From NCBI GenBank assembly GCA_027487385.1, contig JAIYDS010000205.1:1-64000 (forward strand): DNA of 64,000 nucleotides, given 5' to 3'. The notes beneath the pieces were generated by a model. That model was not told where the DNA came from. It did not search any database and saw only the letters and a list, made by a program, of their open reading frames with translations. This stretch comes from Acetobacteraceae bacterium. Lineage in GTDB: Bacteria; Pseudomonadota; Alphaproteobacteria; Acetobacterales; Acetobacteraceae. Shown piece after piece: positions 17,354 through 25,388 of the stretch (positions are counted from its first letter, which is position 1; every line of letters begins with the position of its first letter). Position numbers and translations under genes: made by a program.

Positions 17354-18176
17354 GGGCGGCGCCTTCCCCGGCGCGGTTGCCGAAGCTGCCACTGCTGCTG
17401 AGCCGCGTGCGGTTCAGCAGCAATTGGAGCACGGGGCAGGCCTCCAGCAGGTCCAGCGCGGCCTCCACCTCGCCGCGCGCAGTGCGCTGCGCATCCACCA
17501 CCAGCACCACCTGCCCCGCCGCGGCGGCCAAAGCGGCGGCGTCGCTGCTGGCAAGGCAGGGCGGCGTATCGAGCACGAGGATGTGATGCGGCAGGCTGGC
17601 GGCGAGGCGGAGCACGCAATCGGCCAGGGTTCCGCCCGGCGCGGCTTCGGTGAGGCGGGGGCGGCCCAGCGGCAGCAGATGGAGGCGGTCCAGCGCCGTG
17701 GGCAGGATCAGATCCGCCCCACGCTGCCGGGGTTCGGCCACCAGGTCCCGCAGGCCGGTGCGCCCTTGCAGATTGAGGCTGCGCGTCAGGCCGGCGCCGC
17801 GCCCATCCGCATCCACCAGCAGCACGGGGCGCGCCCCGCTGGTCGCGATGCTGGCCGCGAGGTTCAGCGCGATGAAGCTGCGCCCCTCGCGCGGCAGGGC
17901 GCTCGCCACCAGGATGATCCGGCGTGCCGCCGCCTCATCCGCTTGGCGCAGCACCTGATGCTGCACCAGGGCGATCTCCTCCTGCGCGCGGCCGGGCCGG
18001 CCGCCGGGTGTGACCAGCAGCCCCGCCGCCCGCAGCGCCTCGATCGGGATCAGCGCGGCCGGCGGCAGCGCGAGCAGCGCGGTGACGGGAGGGCGCGGTT
18101 TCTCCGCCGCCTCGCGGCGCAGCATCTCGGCCGCGCGCTCCACCAGGTGGCCGCGGAACTGGGCGTCGGCGCTCAT
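17343..18176 (-). CDS. XrtA-associated tyrosine autokinase homologue, degenerate
   Basis: This 277-aa protein aligns by motif order with the BY-kinases that control EPS chain length (TIGR03018-type). ILVASALPREGRSFIALNLA is the Walker A region, VLLVDADGRG is Walker A' and ILVLDTPP is Walker B. Two key features are missing. The Walker A lysine is Arg99 (REGRS instead of GEGKT/S), and the whole protein contains no tyrosine, so the usual C-terminal Tyr cluster cannot exist. It is unlikely to autophosphorylate on tyrosine and may act as a structural partner of the chain-length protein. It overlaps the chain-length gene by four bases (ATGA). Confidence 0.85.
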   Translation of the reverse strand: MSADAQFRGHLVERAAEMLRREAAEKPRPPVTALLALPPAALIPIEALRAAGLLVTPGGRPGRAQEEIALVQHQVLRQADEAAARRIILVASALPREGRSFIALNLAASIATSGARPVLLVDADGRGAGLTRSLNLQGRTGLRDLVAEPRQRGADLILPTALDRLHLLPLGRPRLTEAAPGGTLADCVLRLAASLPHHILVLDTPPCLASSDAAALAAAAGQVVLVVDAQRTARGEVEAALDLLEACPVLQLLLNRTRLSSSGSFGNRAGEGAAHAP

Positions 18177-19672
18177 GCGAAATGCCTTATCAACTCGGCG
18201 GGCATGCCGGTGAGGACGGCCGCGTAGCCGACGAACAGCAGGGCCAGTCCGCCCAGGAAGGCGGCACTGGCCAAGCCCCCGCCCACCCGACGCGGCCCGG
18301 TGATGCCGCCCAGCACCGGCAGGCCCAGGGCGCGCAGATCCTGCAGCGTGTAGAAGCTGTGATCGAGGCGCGAGAGCGCGAAGGCCGAGGCCAGGCCGGC
18401 CGCCAGCCCCGCCGCCAGCACGGCCGAGAAGAGCAGCAGCCGGTTGGGCGCGATGGGCCGCGTCGGCAGGCTCGGCGGGTCCACCACCTCCAGCCGCACG
18501 CGGTCCGAGCTGTTGCGCGCGGCGCCGGCGATCTGGATCGCCTCGCGCCGGCCCAGCAACTCGTCGTAATTGCGGCGCAGCACGGTGTAGTCGCGGTTGA
18601 GGTTCAGCGCCTGAGCCTGCACCTCGGGCTCGCTGCGGGCGATGGCGTCGAGCCGCTCCACCTCCGAGCGGCCCAGCCGCTCCTGGCGTTCGAGCGAGGC
18701 GATCTGTGCCGTCACATCCACCAGGCGGACGCGCAGCTGCTCCAGCAGCGGGTTGGAGCGCGCTGCGGCTGTGCCGCCGCGCGGGGCGCTGCGCGCGCCA
18801 CCACCGCTGCCGCGCAGCTCCGCCACGATGCCGCGGGCCGCGACCACATCGGGGTGCTGATCGGTGAGGCGCAGACGCAGCTCGCGCAGCGCGCGCTCGG
18901 CCTCGGCCAGGCGGCCATTTCCGCCGCCCGCCTCCAGCGCCGGCAGGGCGGGGGTGGCGTCGATCTGCTGCTGGGTGATCTCGCGGCGCGAGCTCGCATC
19001 CTGCAGCTCACCCTGCACCTGGAGCACGCGGCTGCGCGCCGCCTCCAGGCGGGAGACCCCGCCCAACGCGTCCGAGGGCAGGATGTCCATGTAGCGCGCC
19101 TGGAACTCGGCCCGGCGCTGCTCGGCCTGGCGCAGCTGCGCCTCATAGCTCGCGATCTGCTGCGCGACGAAACTGCGCGCGCTGTCCATCTGCTGCCGGT
19201 CATTCGCCGTCGCGGCCTCGATGAAAAGGTTCAGCGTCGTCTGCACCACATCGCGGGCGATGCGGGGATTGCGGTCGCGATAGTCGATGGTGAAGAGATT
19301 GCGCGTCTGGGTGGTGATGCGGATCTCGCGCGCCAGGCGCTGGATCAGCGCATCCCGCTCTGCGGCGGCCTCCACGCGCTCGCGCAGGTCGGTGCGGGCG
19401 ACGACCTTCTCGAGGTTGGGGCGGCTCAGCAATGTGCGTTGCAGCACCTCGACCTGGCCGGCGGGCGTGCTCTCGATCGCGATGCCGCGCAGCAGCAGGC
19501 TGAGGATGGCATCGGCATCGGCATAGACGCGGGCGTTGGATTCATACTGGCTCGGCAGCATCTGCACGGCGAACCAGCCGCCGCCGCAGACCAGCCAGGC
19601 GACGAGCAGCGCGCTCCAGCGATGCCGGGCCATGGCGGCGGCATGCCGCCTGAGGAGGTTCATCAGCGCCAC
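18173..19672 (-). CDS. Polysaccharide chain-length determinant, XrtA system (Wzz/GumC-like)
   Basis: This 499-aa inner-membrane protein resembles the polysaccharide co-polymerases that set EPS chain length (TIGR03007-type). An N-terminal transmembrane helix (about residues 18-38) is followed by the Wzz segment SQYESNARVYADADAIL. Long coiled-coil periplasmic helices follow (about 150-390). The Pro-rich motif PPSLPTRPIAPNRL precedes a second transmembrane helix near 415-440, and a third hydrophobic segment lies near the C-terminus. It works with the following kinase-like protein, which in other bacteria switches its oligomeric state. Confidence 0.93.
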   Translation of the reverse strand: MALMNLLRRHAAAMARHRWSALLVAWLVCGGGWFAVQMLPSQYESNARVYADADAILSLLLRGIAIESTPAGQVEVLQRTLLSRPNLEKVVARTDLRERVEAAAERDALIQRLAREIRITTQTRNLFTIDYRDRNPRIARDVVQTTLNLFIEAATANDRQQMDSARSFVAQQIASYEAQLRQAEQRRAEFQARYMDILPSDALGGVSRLEAARSRVLQVQGELQDASSRREITQQQIDATPALPALEAGGGNGRLAEAERALRELRLRLTDQHPDVVAARGIVAELRGSGGGARSAPRGGTAAARSNPLLEQLRVRLVDVTAQIASLERQERLGRSEVERLDAIARSEPEVQAQALNLNRDYTVLRRNYDELLGRREAIQIAGAARNSSDRVRLEVVDPPSLPTRPIAPNRLLLFSAVLAAGLAAGLASAFALSRLDHSFYTLQDLRALGLPVLGGITGPRRVGGGLASAAFLGGLALLFVGYAAVLTGMPAELIRHFA

Positions 19673-19675
19673 GGT

Positions 19676-20299
19676 TCAGAACCAGCCCTGAGGGATGACG
19701 AGCGTATCGCCCGGATGCATCGCGACATCCTGGCTAATGTCGCCATCTCGCAGCAGGTCGGCCAGGCGGACGGGGATGCGCGTGGTCTGGGGATGGGCCT
19801 CGCCCGTTAGGCTCTCGCGCCGGATGATGGTGGCCCGGTTGCCGGCAGCGAAGCGTGTCAGCCCGCGCGCGCCGATGATGACGTCGAGCAGCGTCAGGCC
19901 GTCGCGATAGGGCGCGGACATGGGTTGCGCCACCTCGCCCACCACGCGGATCATGCGGCTGGGCGGGCCCTGGAAGCCGCGCACCATGACGGTGACGCTT
20001 GGCTCGCGCACGAAGTCGCGCAGCTTCGCCTCGATGTCGCGGGCCAGGGCGGAGGGGGTCCGGCCGGCGGCCTGGATGTCTGGGACCAACGGCAGGGAGA
20101 GCCGGCCATCGGGGCGGACGGGCAGGTCCGCCGCGCTGAGCTCCGGCGCGCGATAGACGAAGACGGTCAGCGTATCGCCCGCGCCGAGGATGTATTCGGA
20201 GCTCGGGATGACGCCGCGCTCGGGGGTCTGCGGCAATTGGCTGGCACATCCGGCGAGGATGGCGAGCGGCAGGGCGATGATGGATCGAAGCCGTCGCAT
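19676..20299 (-). CDS. Polysaccharide export lipoprotein (Wza-like), XrtA-associated
   Basis: This 207-aa periplasmic/outer-membrane lipoprotein starts with a signal peptide and the lipobox LAGC (MRRLRSIIALPLAILAGCAS). The Poly_export domain follows: YILGAGDTLTVFVYR, the LPVRPDGRLSLPLV stretch, and SLBB-type segments (VVGEVAQPMSAPYRDGLTLLDVI and HPGDTLVIPQGWF). It forms the secretion ring for the exopolysaccharide. The ATG at 20299 is chosen because the signal peptide starts there; the longer frame has no such feature. It is the first gene of the minus-strand operon, facing the AT-rich divergent promoter region. Confidence 0.93.
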   Translation of the reverse strand: MRRLRSIIALPLAILAGCASQLPQTPERGVIPSSEYILGAGDTLTVFVYRAPELSAADLPVRPDGRLSLPLVPDIQAAGRTPSALARDIEAKLRDFVREPSVTVMVRGFQGPPSRMIRVVGEVAQPMSAPYRDGLTLLDVIIGARGLTRFAAGNRATIIRRESLTGEAHPQTTRIPVRLADLLRDGDISQDVAMHPGDTLVIPQGWF

Positions 20300-20575
20300 G
20301 GCGGTTCCTCGGCTGGGGGTGTGGGTCGGTGCGGCACGGCACGTCCCATCAGCCACCCCGCCTGGGTCGTCGGCGGAACTTTCGATGACAAGGATGACTA
20401 CGCCGGGGCGGGCGTTGTTTCAAGAATATTTTACGTTTCTCTCCCTGTATTATATGTAAATATCAAAATTCTGGAGAAATATTTTCTTTTATTTTTCTAT
20501 TTTATGAAATATCGGTCGTTATTTCTGAATGTAATTTTCCAAAAATCACGGATGTAAACAATAAATACTAGTATT
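20300..20575. promoter_or_regulatory. AT-rich divergent control region of the EPS operons
   Basis: The half from about 20420 to 20580 is strikingly AT-rich against the GC-rich surroundings. It separates two divergent operons of nine and about eight genes, so both promoters should lie here. Several TATAAT-like hexamers are possible, but none has a convincing -35 partner. No gene is seen. Confidence 0.6.
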
Positions 20576-22000
20576 TTGTTTGACAGTACGGATACCAGGG
20601 CGGAATACACAAGAAGAACTGTCGCAACACCAAGCAGGTCACCCGCCATCACCAACATCTTCGGCCACAATATCCGCTCCGACCTGCTGGCGCTCTACCT
20701 CGCGGAGGCATTGGCCGTCTTCCTGCTGGCCTATGGGCTGATGGCCTGGGGCTCCGGCGAGGTCGCCGCCATCCAACATGCCGAACTCGCCCTGCTGGCG
20801 GCCGCGGTCGCCCTAGCCGCGGGCTTCGCCGCCGGCGCCGCCGGCCTCTACCAGCCGAGCGTCATGGCACGCGCCAGGCGCGCCGCGCTCGCCGGCGCCG
20901 TCGCCATCGGCCTGTTGGCGCTCGGCGTGGTCCTGGCGGTGAAGCTCTTCGGCCCCTGGAACCTTGGACTCTCCTCCAATGGGTTGCTGCTGGCCCTGAT
21001 CCTGGGTGCCGTCGGCGGCATCGCCGTGGCGCGGCTGGCCCATGCGCTGGCCTCGCGCCGGGGCTTCCTCGCCCGGCGGCTGCTGCTGGTCCGCGACCCG
21101 CACACCGGCCGGCTGGGCGGTCAGGTGACGACGTCGGGCTCGCCGCTGATGACGACGGAGCTCACCCTTGCGGAGCCCAGCAGCGCAGCGCTGATCGCCC
21201 TACTGAGTCCCGCCTGGCTGCGTGCGCACAACCTCTGGGCCATCGTGGCCCCCGCGGGCACCGATGATGCGGCGCTGCGCCAGCATTGCCGCGCCGCCGG
21301 ACTGCGACTGCTGACGGAGGATGAGTTCCTCGAATGCCGCCTGAACCGCGTGGCCTGCGAGAGCCTGCCGCAGGATTGGCTGGCCACCGCCCGCAGCATC
21401 CGTCCCGGCCTGGCCGAAGCCGGCTTCCGCCGTGGCTTCGACCTCCTCGTGGCCCTCACCCTGCTGCTCTTCACCCTGCCTGTCATGCTGGTGACGGCGG
21501 CGCTCATCGCGCTCGACGGCAAGGGGCCCATCTTCTACCGGCAGGAGCGGTCGGGCCTGCATCGCCGCGGCTTCCAGCTCTACAAGTTCCGCAGCATGGT
21601 GGTGGATGCCGAGGCCGGCGGCACACCGCGCTGGGCCACCGCCGGCGATCCGCGCGTCACACGCATCGGCCGCTGGCTGCGCCTGACCCGCATTGATGAG
21701 CTGCCGCAGCTGCTGAACGTGCTGCGCGGCGACATGTCCATCGTCGGCCCGCGCCCCGAGCGCCCGGGCTTCGTCGAGCAGCTGGGTGGCATCATCCCGC
21801 ACTACCATGACCGCTCCAGCGTGAAGCCCGGCATCACCGGCTGGGCGCAGGTGAACTACCCTTATGGCGCCTCGGTCGAGGATGCGCGGATGAAGCTGGC
21901 CTATGACCTCTATTATGTCGGCCGGCGCAGCCTGTTTCTCGATCTGCTGATCCTCGTCGCCACGGTGCGCGTCGTCCTCTTCCAGGAAGGCGCGCGATGA
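20576..22000 (+). CDS. Polyprenyl glycosylphosphotransferase (EPS priming enzyme), PEP-CTERM-associated
   Basis: This 474-aa enzyme transfers a sugar-phosphate to undecaprenyl phosphate to start the EPS repeat. Several N-terminal transmembrane segments and a degenerate CoA-binding-like middle region precede the C-terminal bacterial sugar transferase domain. That domain shows GPIFYRQERSGLHRRGFQLYKFRSM, the RIDELPQLLNVLRGDMSIVGPRPERP block and KPGITGWAQVNY. The architecture matches the TIGR03013 group of exosortase loci. The only upstream start codon in frame after a stop is TTG at 20576, without a clear ribosome site, so the exact start is uncertain. It overlaps prsK by four bases (ATGA). Confidence 0.92.
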   Translation: MFDSTDTRAEYTRRTVATPSRSPAITNIFGHNIRSDLLALYLAEALAVFLLAYGLMAWGSGEVAAIQHAELALLAAAVALAAGFAAGAAGLYQPSVMARARRAALAGAVAIGLLALGVVLAVKLFGPWNLGLSSNGLLLALILGAVGGIAVARLAHALASRRGFLARRLLLVRDPHTGRLGGQVTTSGSPLMTTELTLAEPSSAALIALLSPAWLRAHNLWAIVAPAGTDDAALRQHCRAAGLRLLTEDEFLECRLNRVACESLPQDWLATARSIRPGLAEAGFRRGFDLLVALTLLLFTLPVMLVTAALIALDGKGPIFYRQERSGLHRRGFQLYKFRSMVVDAEAGGTPRWATAGDPRVTRIGRWLRLTRIDELPQLLNVLRGDMSIVGPRPERPGFVEQLGGIIPHYHDRSSVKPGITGWAQVNYPYGASVEDARMKLAYDLYYVGRRSLFLDLLILVATVRVVLFQEGAR

Positions 22001-23982
22001 GCCCCGACAGCACGGGATGGTTCCACGCCGGCGCGGCCCTGCTCTGCTTGGCCTGGGCGGTTCTCACGCTGATGCTGGGGCGGGGCCGGACGGCGGCGCT
22101 CCTCGCCGCGTGTCTGCTCGTCACGGCGCTTTGGGCCGCGGTGGTGGCCCTGATGCCCGCCGAGCCGCTGGCCGGCGCGGGCGGCGTGTTCGAGGTGCTG
22201 CGGAGCCTCAGCTGGCTCGCGATGCTGCTGCTGGTCTGCCACCGCCTGGGGGCGCGGCGCTGGGTGGCCTGGCTGGGGCTCGCGGGTGCGGTGCTGGCGC
22301 TGGCCGCGCTCTGGCCGGCGCTGGCGCGCAGCCTGCCGCTGCTGGGATCGCTCGGCTTTCTGCCGCGGCTCGCCCTCTCGCTGCTGGTCGTACTGACGGC
22401 CGAGAACCTCTACCGGAACGCGCCGGAGGCCGCCCGCTGGCATGTGGTGCTGCCCTGCATCGCGCTCGGCGGCCTCGCGGGCTTCGACCTGCTGCTCTAC
22501 GCCGATGGCGCCCTCTCCCGCGCCTATTCCCCCGCCCTGCTGGATGCGCGGGCGGCGCTGACGGCCGTGGCGGCGCCGCTCCTGGCCATCGCCGCCCTGC
22601 GCGACCGGCGGGCACGGCGCGAGCCGCCGGTCTCGCGGCAATTCGTCTTCCACGGCGCGACGCTGATGGTCGCCGGGACCTTCCTGCTCGCCATCGGCGC
22701 GCTAAGCGAGGCGCTGCGCCAATGGGGCGTGGCCTGGGCCTCGGCGGCGCTGCTGGCCGCAGGGCTGATGGCGCTGGCCGTGGCGCTCAGCGCCGCCTCG
22801 CTGCGCGGAAGGCTGCGACGCCTGCTGGCGCGCCACTTCTTCCGCGCCCGGCATGACTACCGGCATGAATGGCTGCGCTGCCTCGCCACCCTCACTTTGC
22901 CTGAGGCCGAGGCGCCGGCCGAGATTCGCGCCATCCGCGCCCTGGCCGACCCGGCGGATTCGCCCTCAGGCGTGCTGCTGCTGCGGGATTCGGTCACCTC
23001 GGCCTGGCGCTGGGGCGGTGGCTGGAACGCCATCGCGGCCGAGCCTGATGCCGCGCTCCGCGCCGAGGTGAGCGATGCCCTGCGTGACGGCCCATGCCAT
23101 GCCAAAACGCGCCCGGGCGGCCTGCCGGCCATTACGCGGGCCTATGGCGCGATTCACCTGGTCATCCCGCTGCTGCATCACCGAGACGGCCTGATCGGTG
23201 CCGTGTTGCTGGCCCCGCCCCGCGCCCCTTTCCCGCTGGGCCGCGACGCCTTCGCCCTCTTGCAGATGTTGGGGCGCGAGGTCGCGATGTTCGTGGCCGA
23301 GCGCCGCGCCGCCGAACACCTGGCCGAGCAGGCGCAGTTGCAGGACTATGCCCGCCGCTTCGCCTTCGTGGCGCATGACGTGAAGAATGTCGGCGCCCAG
23401 CTCTCCATGTTGCTGGGCAATGCCGCGCTGCATATCGGCAACCCCGAATTCCAGCAGGACATGCTGCTGACGCTGCGCGCCTCGGCCGAGCGCATCCGAA
23501 CCCTCATCGCCCGCCTCGATCAGGCCGAGGAGGCGCCCGCGCGGGCGGAGACCGACCCCCTGCCGCGCCTGCGCGCCCTGGCCCAGGGCTTGGGCCGCCC
23601 GGTGGAGCTGCTGCATGACGGCGCCGCGGCGCCGCGCATCGCCATGGCCCCGGAGCAATTCGATTCCGCCGTGCGACATTTGCTCGACAACGCCGTGCAG
23701 GCCGCGCCGCAGGGCGGGGCGCTGCGGCTGCGGCTGCGGCGTGAGGCGACCTGCAGCATCGTGGAGATCACCGACCGGGGCCCCGGCATGTCCGCCGAAT
23801 TCGTGCGCGACGCGCTGTTTCGCCCGCTGGCCACGACACGCGAGGCGGGCAGCGGGATCGGCGCCTGGCAAGCACGGGAATTGTTGCGCGGCTGCGGCGG
23901 CGATCTCGATGTGGAAAGCCGCCCGGGCCAGGGCACCACGATGCGCCTGCGCCTGCCGCACGCAGCGGGGCTCGCCCGATGA
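21997..23982 (+). CDS. prsK: XrtA/PEP-CTERM system sensor histidine kinase PrsK
   Basis: This 661-aa inner-membrane kinase has about eight N-terminal transmembrane helices (to about residue 280), a GAF-like region (about 300-435) and a histidine kinase core. The phospho-acceptor His (about 460) lies in FAFVAHDVKNVGAQLSML. The ATPase domain keeps the N box (HLLDNAVQAA), the G1 box (DRGPGM) and a G2-like GSGIGAW. DVKN after the histidine is typical of the PrsK group (TIGR02916-type). It overlaps prsR by four bases, forming a two-component pair. The signal sensed is unknown. Confidence 0.94.
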   Translation: MSPDSTGWFHAGAALLCLAWAVLTLMLGRGRTAALLAACLLVTALWAAVVALMPAEPLAGAGGVFEVLRSLSWLAMLLLVCHRLGARRWVAWLGLAGAVLALAALWPALARSLPLLGSLGFLPRLALSLLVVLTAENLYRNAPEAARWHVVLPCIALGGLAGFDLLLYADGALSRAYSPALLDARAALTAVAAPLLAIAALRDRRARREPPVSRQFVFHGATLMVAGTFLLAIGALSEALRQWGVAWASAALLAAGLMALAVALSAASLRGRLRRLLARHFFRARHDYRHEWLRCLATLTLPEAEAPAEIRAIRALADPADSPSGVLLLRDSVTSAWRWGGGWNAIAAEPDAALRAEVSDALRDGPCHAKTRPGGLPAITRAYGAIHLVIPLLHHRDGLIGAVLLAPPRAPFPLGRDAFALLQMLGREVAMFVAERRAAEHLAEQAQLQDYARRFAFVAHDVKNVGAQLSMLLGNAALHIGNPEFQQDMLLTLRASAERIRTLIARLDQAEEAPARAETDPLPRLRALAQGLGRPVELLHDGAAAPRIAMAPEQFDSAVRHLLDNAVQAAPQGGALRLRLRREATCSIVEITDRGPGMSAEFVRDALFRPLATTREAGSGIGAWQARELLRGCGGDLDVESRPGQGTTMRLRLPHAAGLAR

Positions 23983-25376
23983 GCAAGCCCAAGCTTCTGG
24001 TCATCGAGGATGACGCGGCGCTGGCCGCGCAATATCGCTGGGCCTTCCCCGATTGCCGCGTGCTGCTGGCCGGCGACCGGCGTCAGGCCCTCATGCTGGC
24101 CGAGCGCGAGCAGCCCGAGGCCGCGCTGCTCGACCTCGGCCTCGCGCCCGATGCCGAGGGCGTGACCGAGGGCTTCGCCACGCTGGATGGCCTGCGCAGC
24201 GTCAGCCGCGGCACGCTGGTCATCGTCGTCAGCGGGCAGGGCCAGCGGGAGAACATGCTGCGCGCCGTGGCGCAGGGCGCCTATGATTTCTGCGAGAAGC
24301 CGGTGGACCTCGCCGCACTGCGCACCATCCTGGACCGTGCGCTGCGCCTGCGCGAGCTGGAGGATGAGAATCGCCGCCTCGCCCTCATCCCGCAGACCAG
24401 CCCGATCCAGGACATCATCACAGCCGATGAGGGCATGCTCCGCATCTGCCGCACGGTGGAGCGGCTGGCCCTGGTCTCCGTCCCCGTCCTGCTGCTGGGC
24501 GAAAGCGGCACGGGCAAGGAGGCGCTGGCCCGCGCGCTGCATGAGATGGGGCCGCGCGCCAAGGGCAGCTTCGTCGCCATCAATTGCGCGGCCATCCCCG
24601 AGCCGCTGCTAGAGAGCGAGCTCTTCGGCCATGAGCGCGGCGCCTTCACCGGCGCCGTGCGGCAGGTGGCCGGGCGGATCGAGGCCGCGCATGGCGGCAC
24701 GCTCTTCCTCGATGAGGTGGGCGATCTCCCGGCGGGATTGCAGGCGAAGCTGCTGCGCTTCCTGCAGGATCAGGTGATCGAGCGCGTCGGCGGCCGCACG
24801 CCCATCCGCGTGGATGTGCGCCTCGTCTCCGCCACCAACCAGCCGCTGGAGGCGCTGGCGGAAAGTGGCGCTTTCCGCGCCGACCTGCTCTATCGCCTCA
24901 ACTCGCTCATCATCCGCATCCCGCCGCTGCGCGATCGCGGCGGGGACAGCCTGCTGCTCGCGCGCTGGTTTGTCGCGCGCTACGCGGTGGAGTTCAACCG
25001 CAAGCTGCGCGGCCTGGATGCGGCCGCGATCGCGGCCATCGCCTCGCATCGCTGGCCCGGCAATGTGCGCGAATTGGGCAACCGCATCCGTCGTGGCGCA
25101 GTGATGAGCGACGGCCCGCTGCTCTCGCCCGCCGATCTGGAATTGGAACCGGCGGAAGAGGGCGAGATGACCGATCTCAATCTCCGCACGCTGCGGCTGC
25201 GGGCCGAGCGCGCGGCGCTGGAGCAGGCGCTCGCCCGCACCCAAGGCGGGCTGGCCGCCGCCGCGCGGCTGCTCGGCATCAGCCGGCCCACCATCTACGC
25301 GCTGCTCGACACCCACGGCATCAGCGCCGGCCGCCGCCATGCCGACCACCCCACGCCGCCCCACGAAACGCCCTGA
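23979..25376 (+). CDS. prsR: PEP-CTERM system response regulator PrsR (NtrC family, sigma-54 activator)
   Basis: This 465-aa regulator has an N-terminal receiver domain (LVIEDDAAL, phospho-Asp near residue 52 in ALLDLGL, Lys in CEKPVD). A sigma-54 AAA domain follows, with Walker A GESGTGKE, the sigma-54 contact loop ERGAFTGA, LFLDEVGDLP as Walker B and WPGNVREL. A Fis-type HTH closes the protein (GGLAAAARLLGISRPTIYALL). In Zoogloea, PrsK/PrsR and RpoN are reported to control PEP-CTERM genes. The sigma-54-like promoter in front of the PEP-CTERM gene at 10559 is the obvious local target. Confidence 0.95.
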   Translation: MSKPKLLVIEDDAALAAQYRWAFPDCRVLLAGDRRQALMLAEREQPEAALLDLGLAPDAEGVTEGFATLDGLRSVSRGTLVIVVSGQGQRENMLRAVAQGAYDFCEKPVDLAALRTILDRALRLRELEDENRRLALIPQTSPIQDIITADEGMLRICRTVERLALVSVPVLLLGESGTGKEALARALHEMGPRAKGSFVAINCAAIPEPLLESELFGHERGAFTGAVRQVAGRIEAAHGGTLFLDEVGDLPAGLQAKLLRFLQDQVIERVGGRTPIRVDVRLVSATNQPLEALAESGAFRADLLYRLNSLIIRIPPLRDRGGDSLLLARWFVARYAVEFNRKLRGLDAAAIAAIASHRWPGNVRELGNRIRRGAVMSDGPLLSPADLELEPAEEGEMTDLNLRTLRLRAERAALEQALARTQGGLAAAARLLGISRPTIYALLDTHGISAGRRHADHPTPPHETP

Positions 25377-25388
25377 GACGAGGCCGCC

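Noticed and set aside
20576-20610. TTGACA at 20580 as a -35 box for the priming glycosyltransferase
   Set aside because: No acceptable -10 hexamer lies 16-18 bases downstream, and it would place the start of transcription inside the coding frame.
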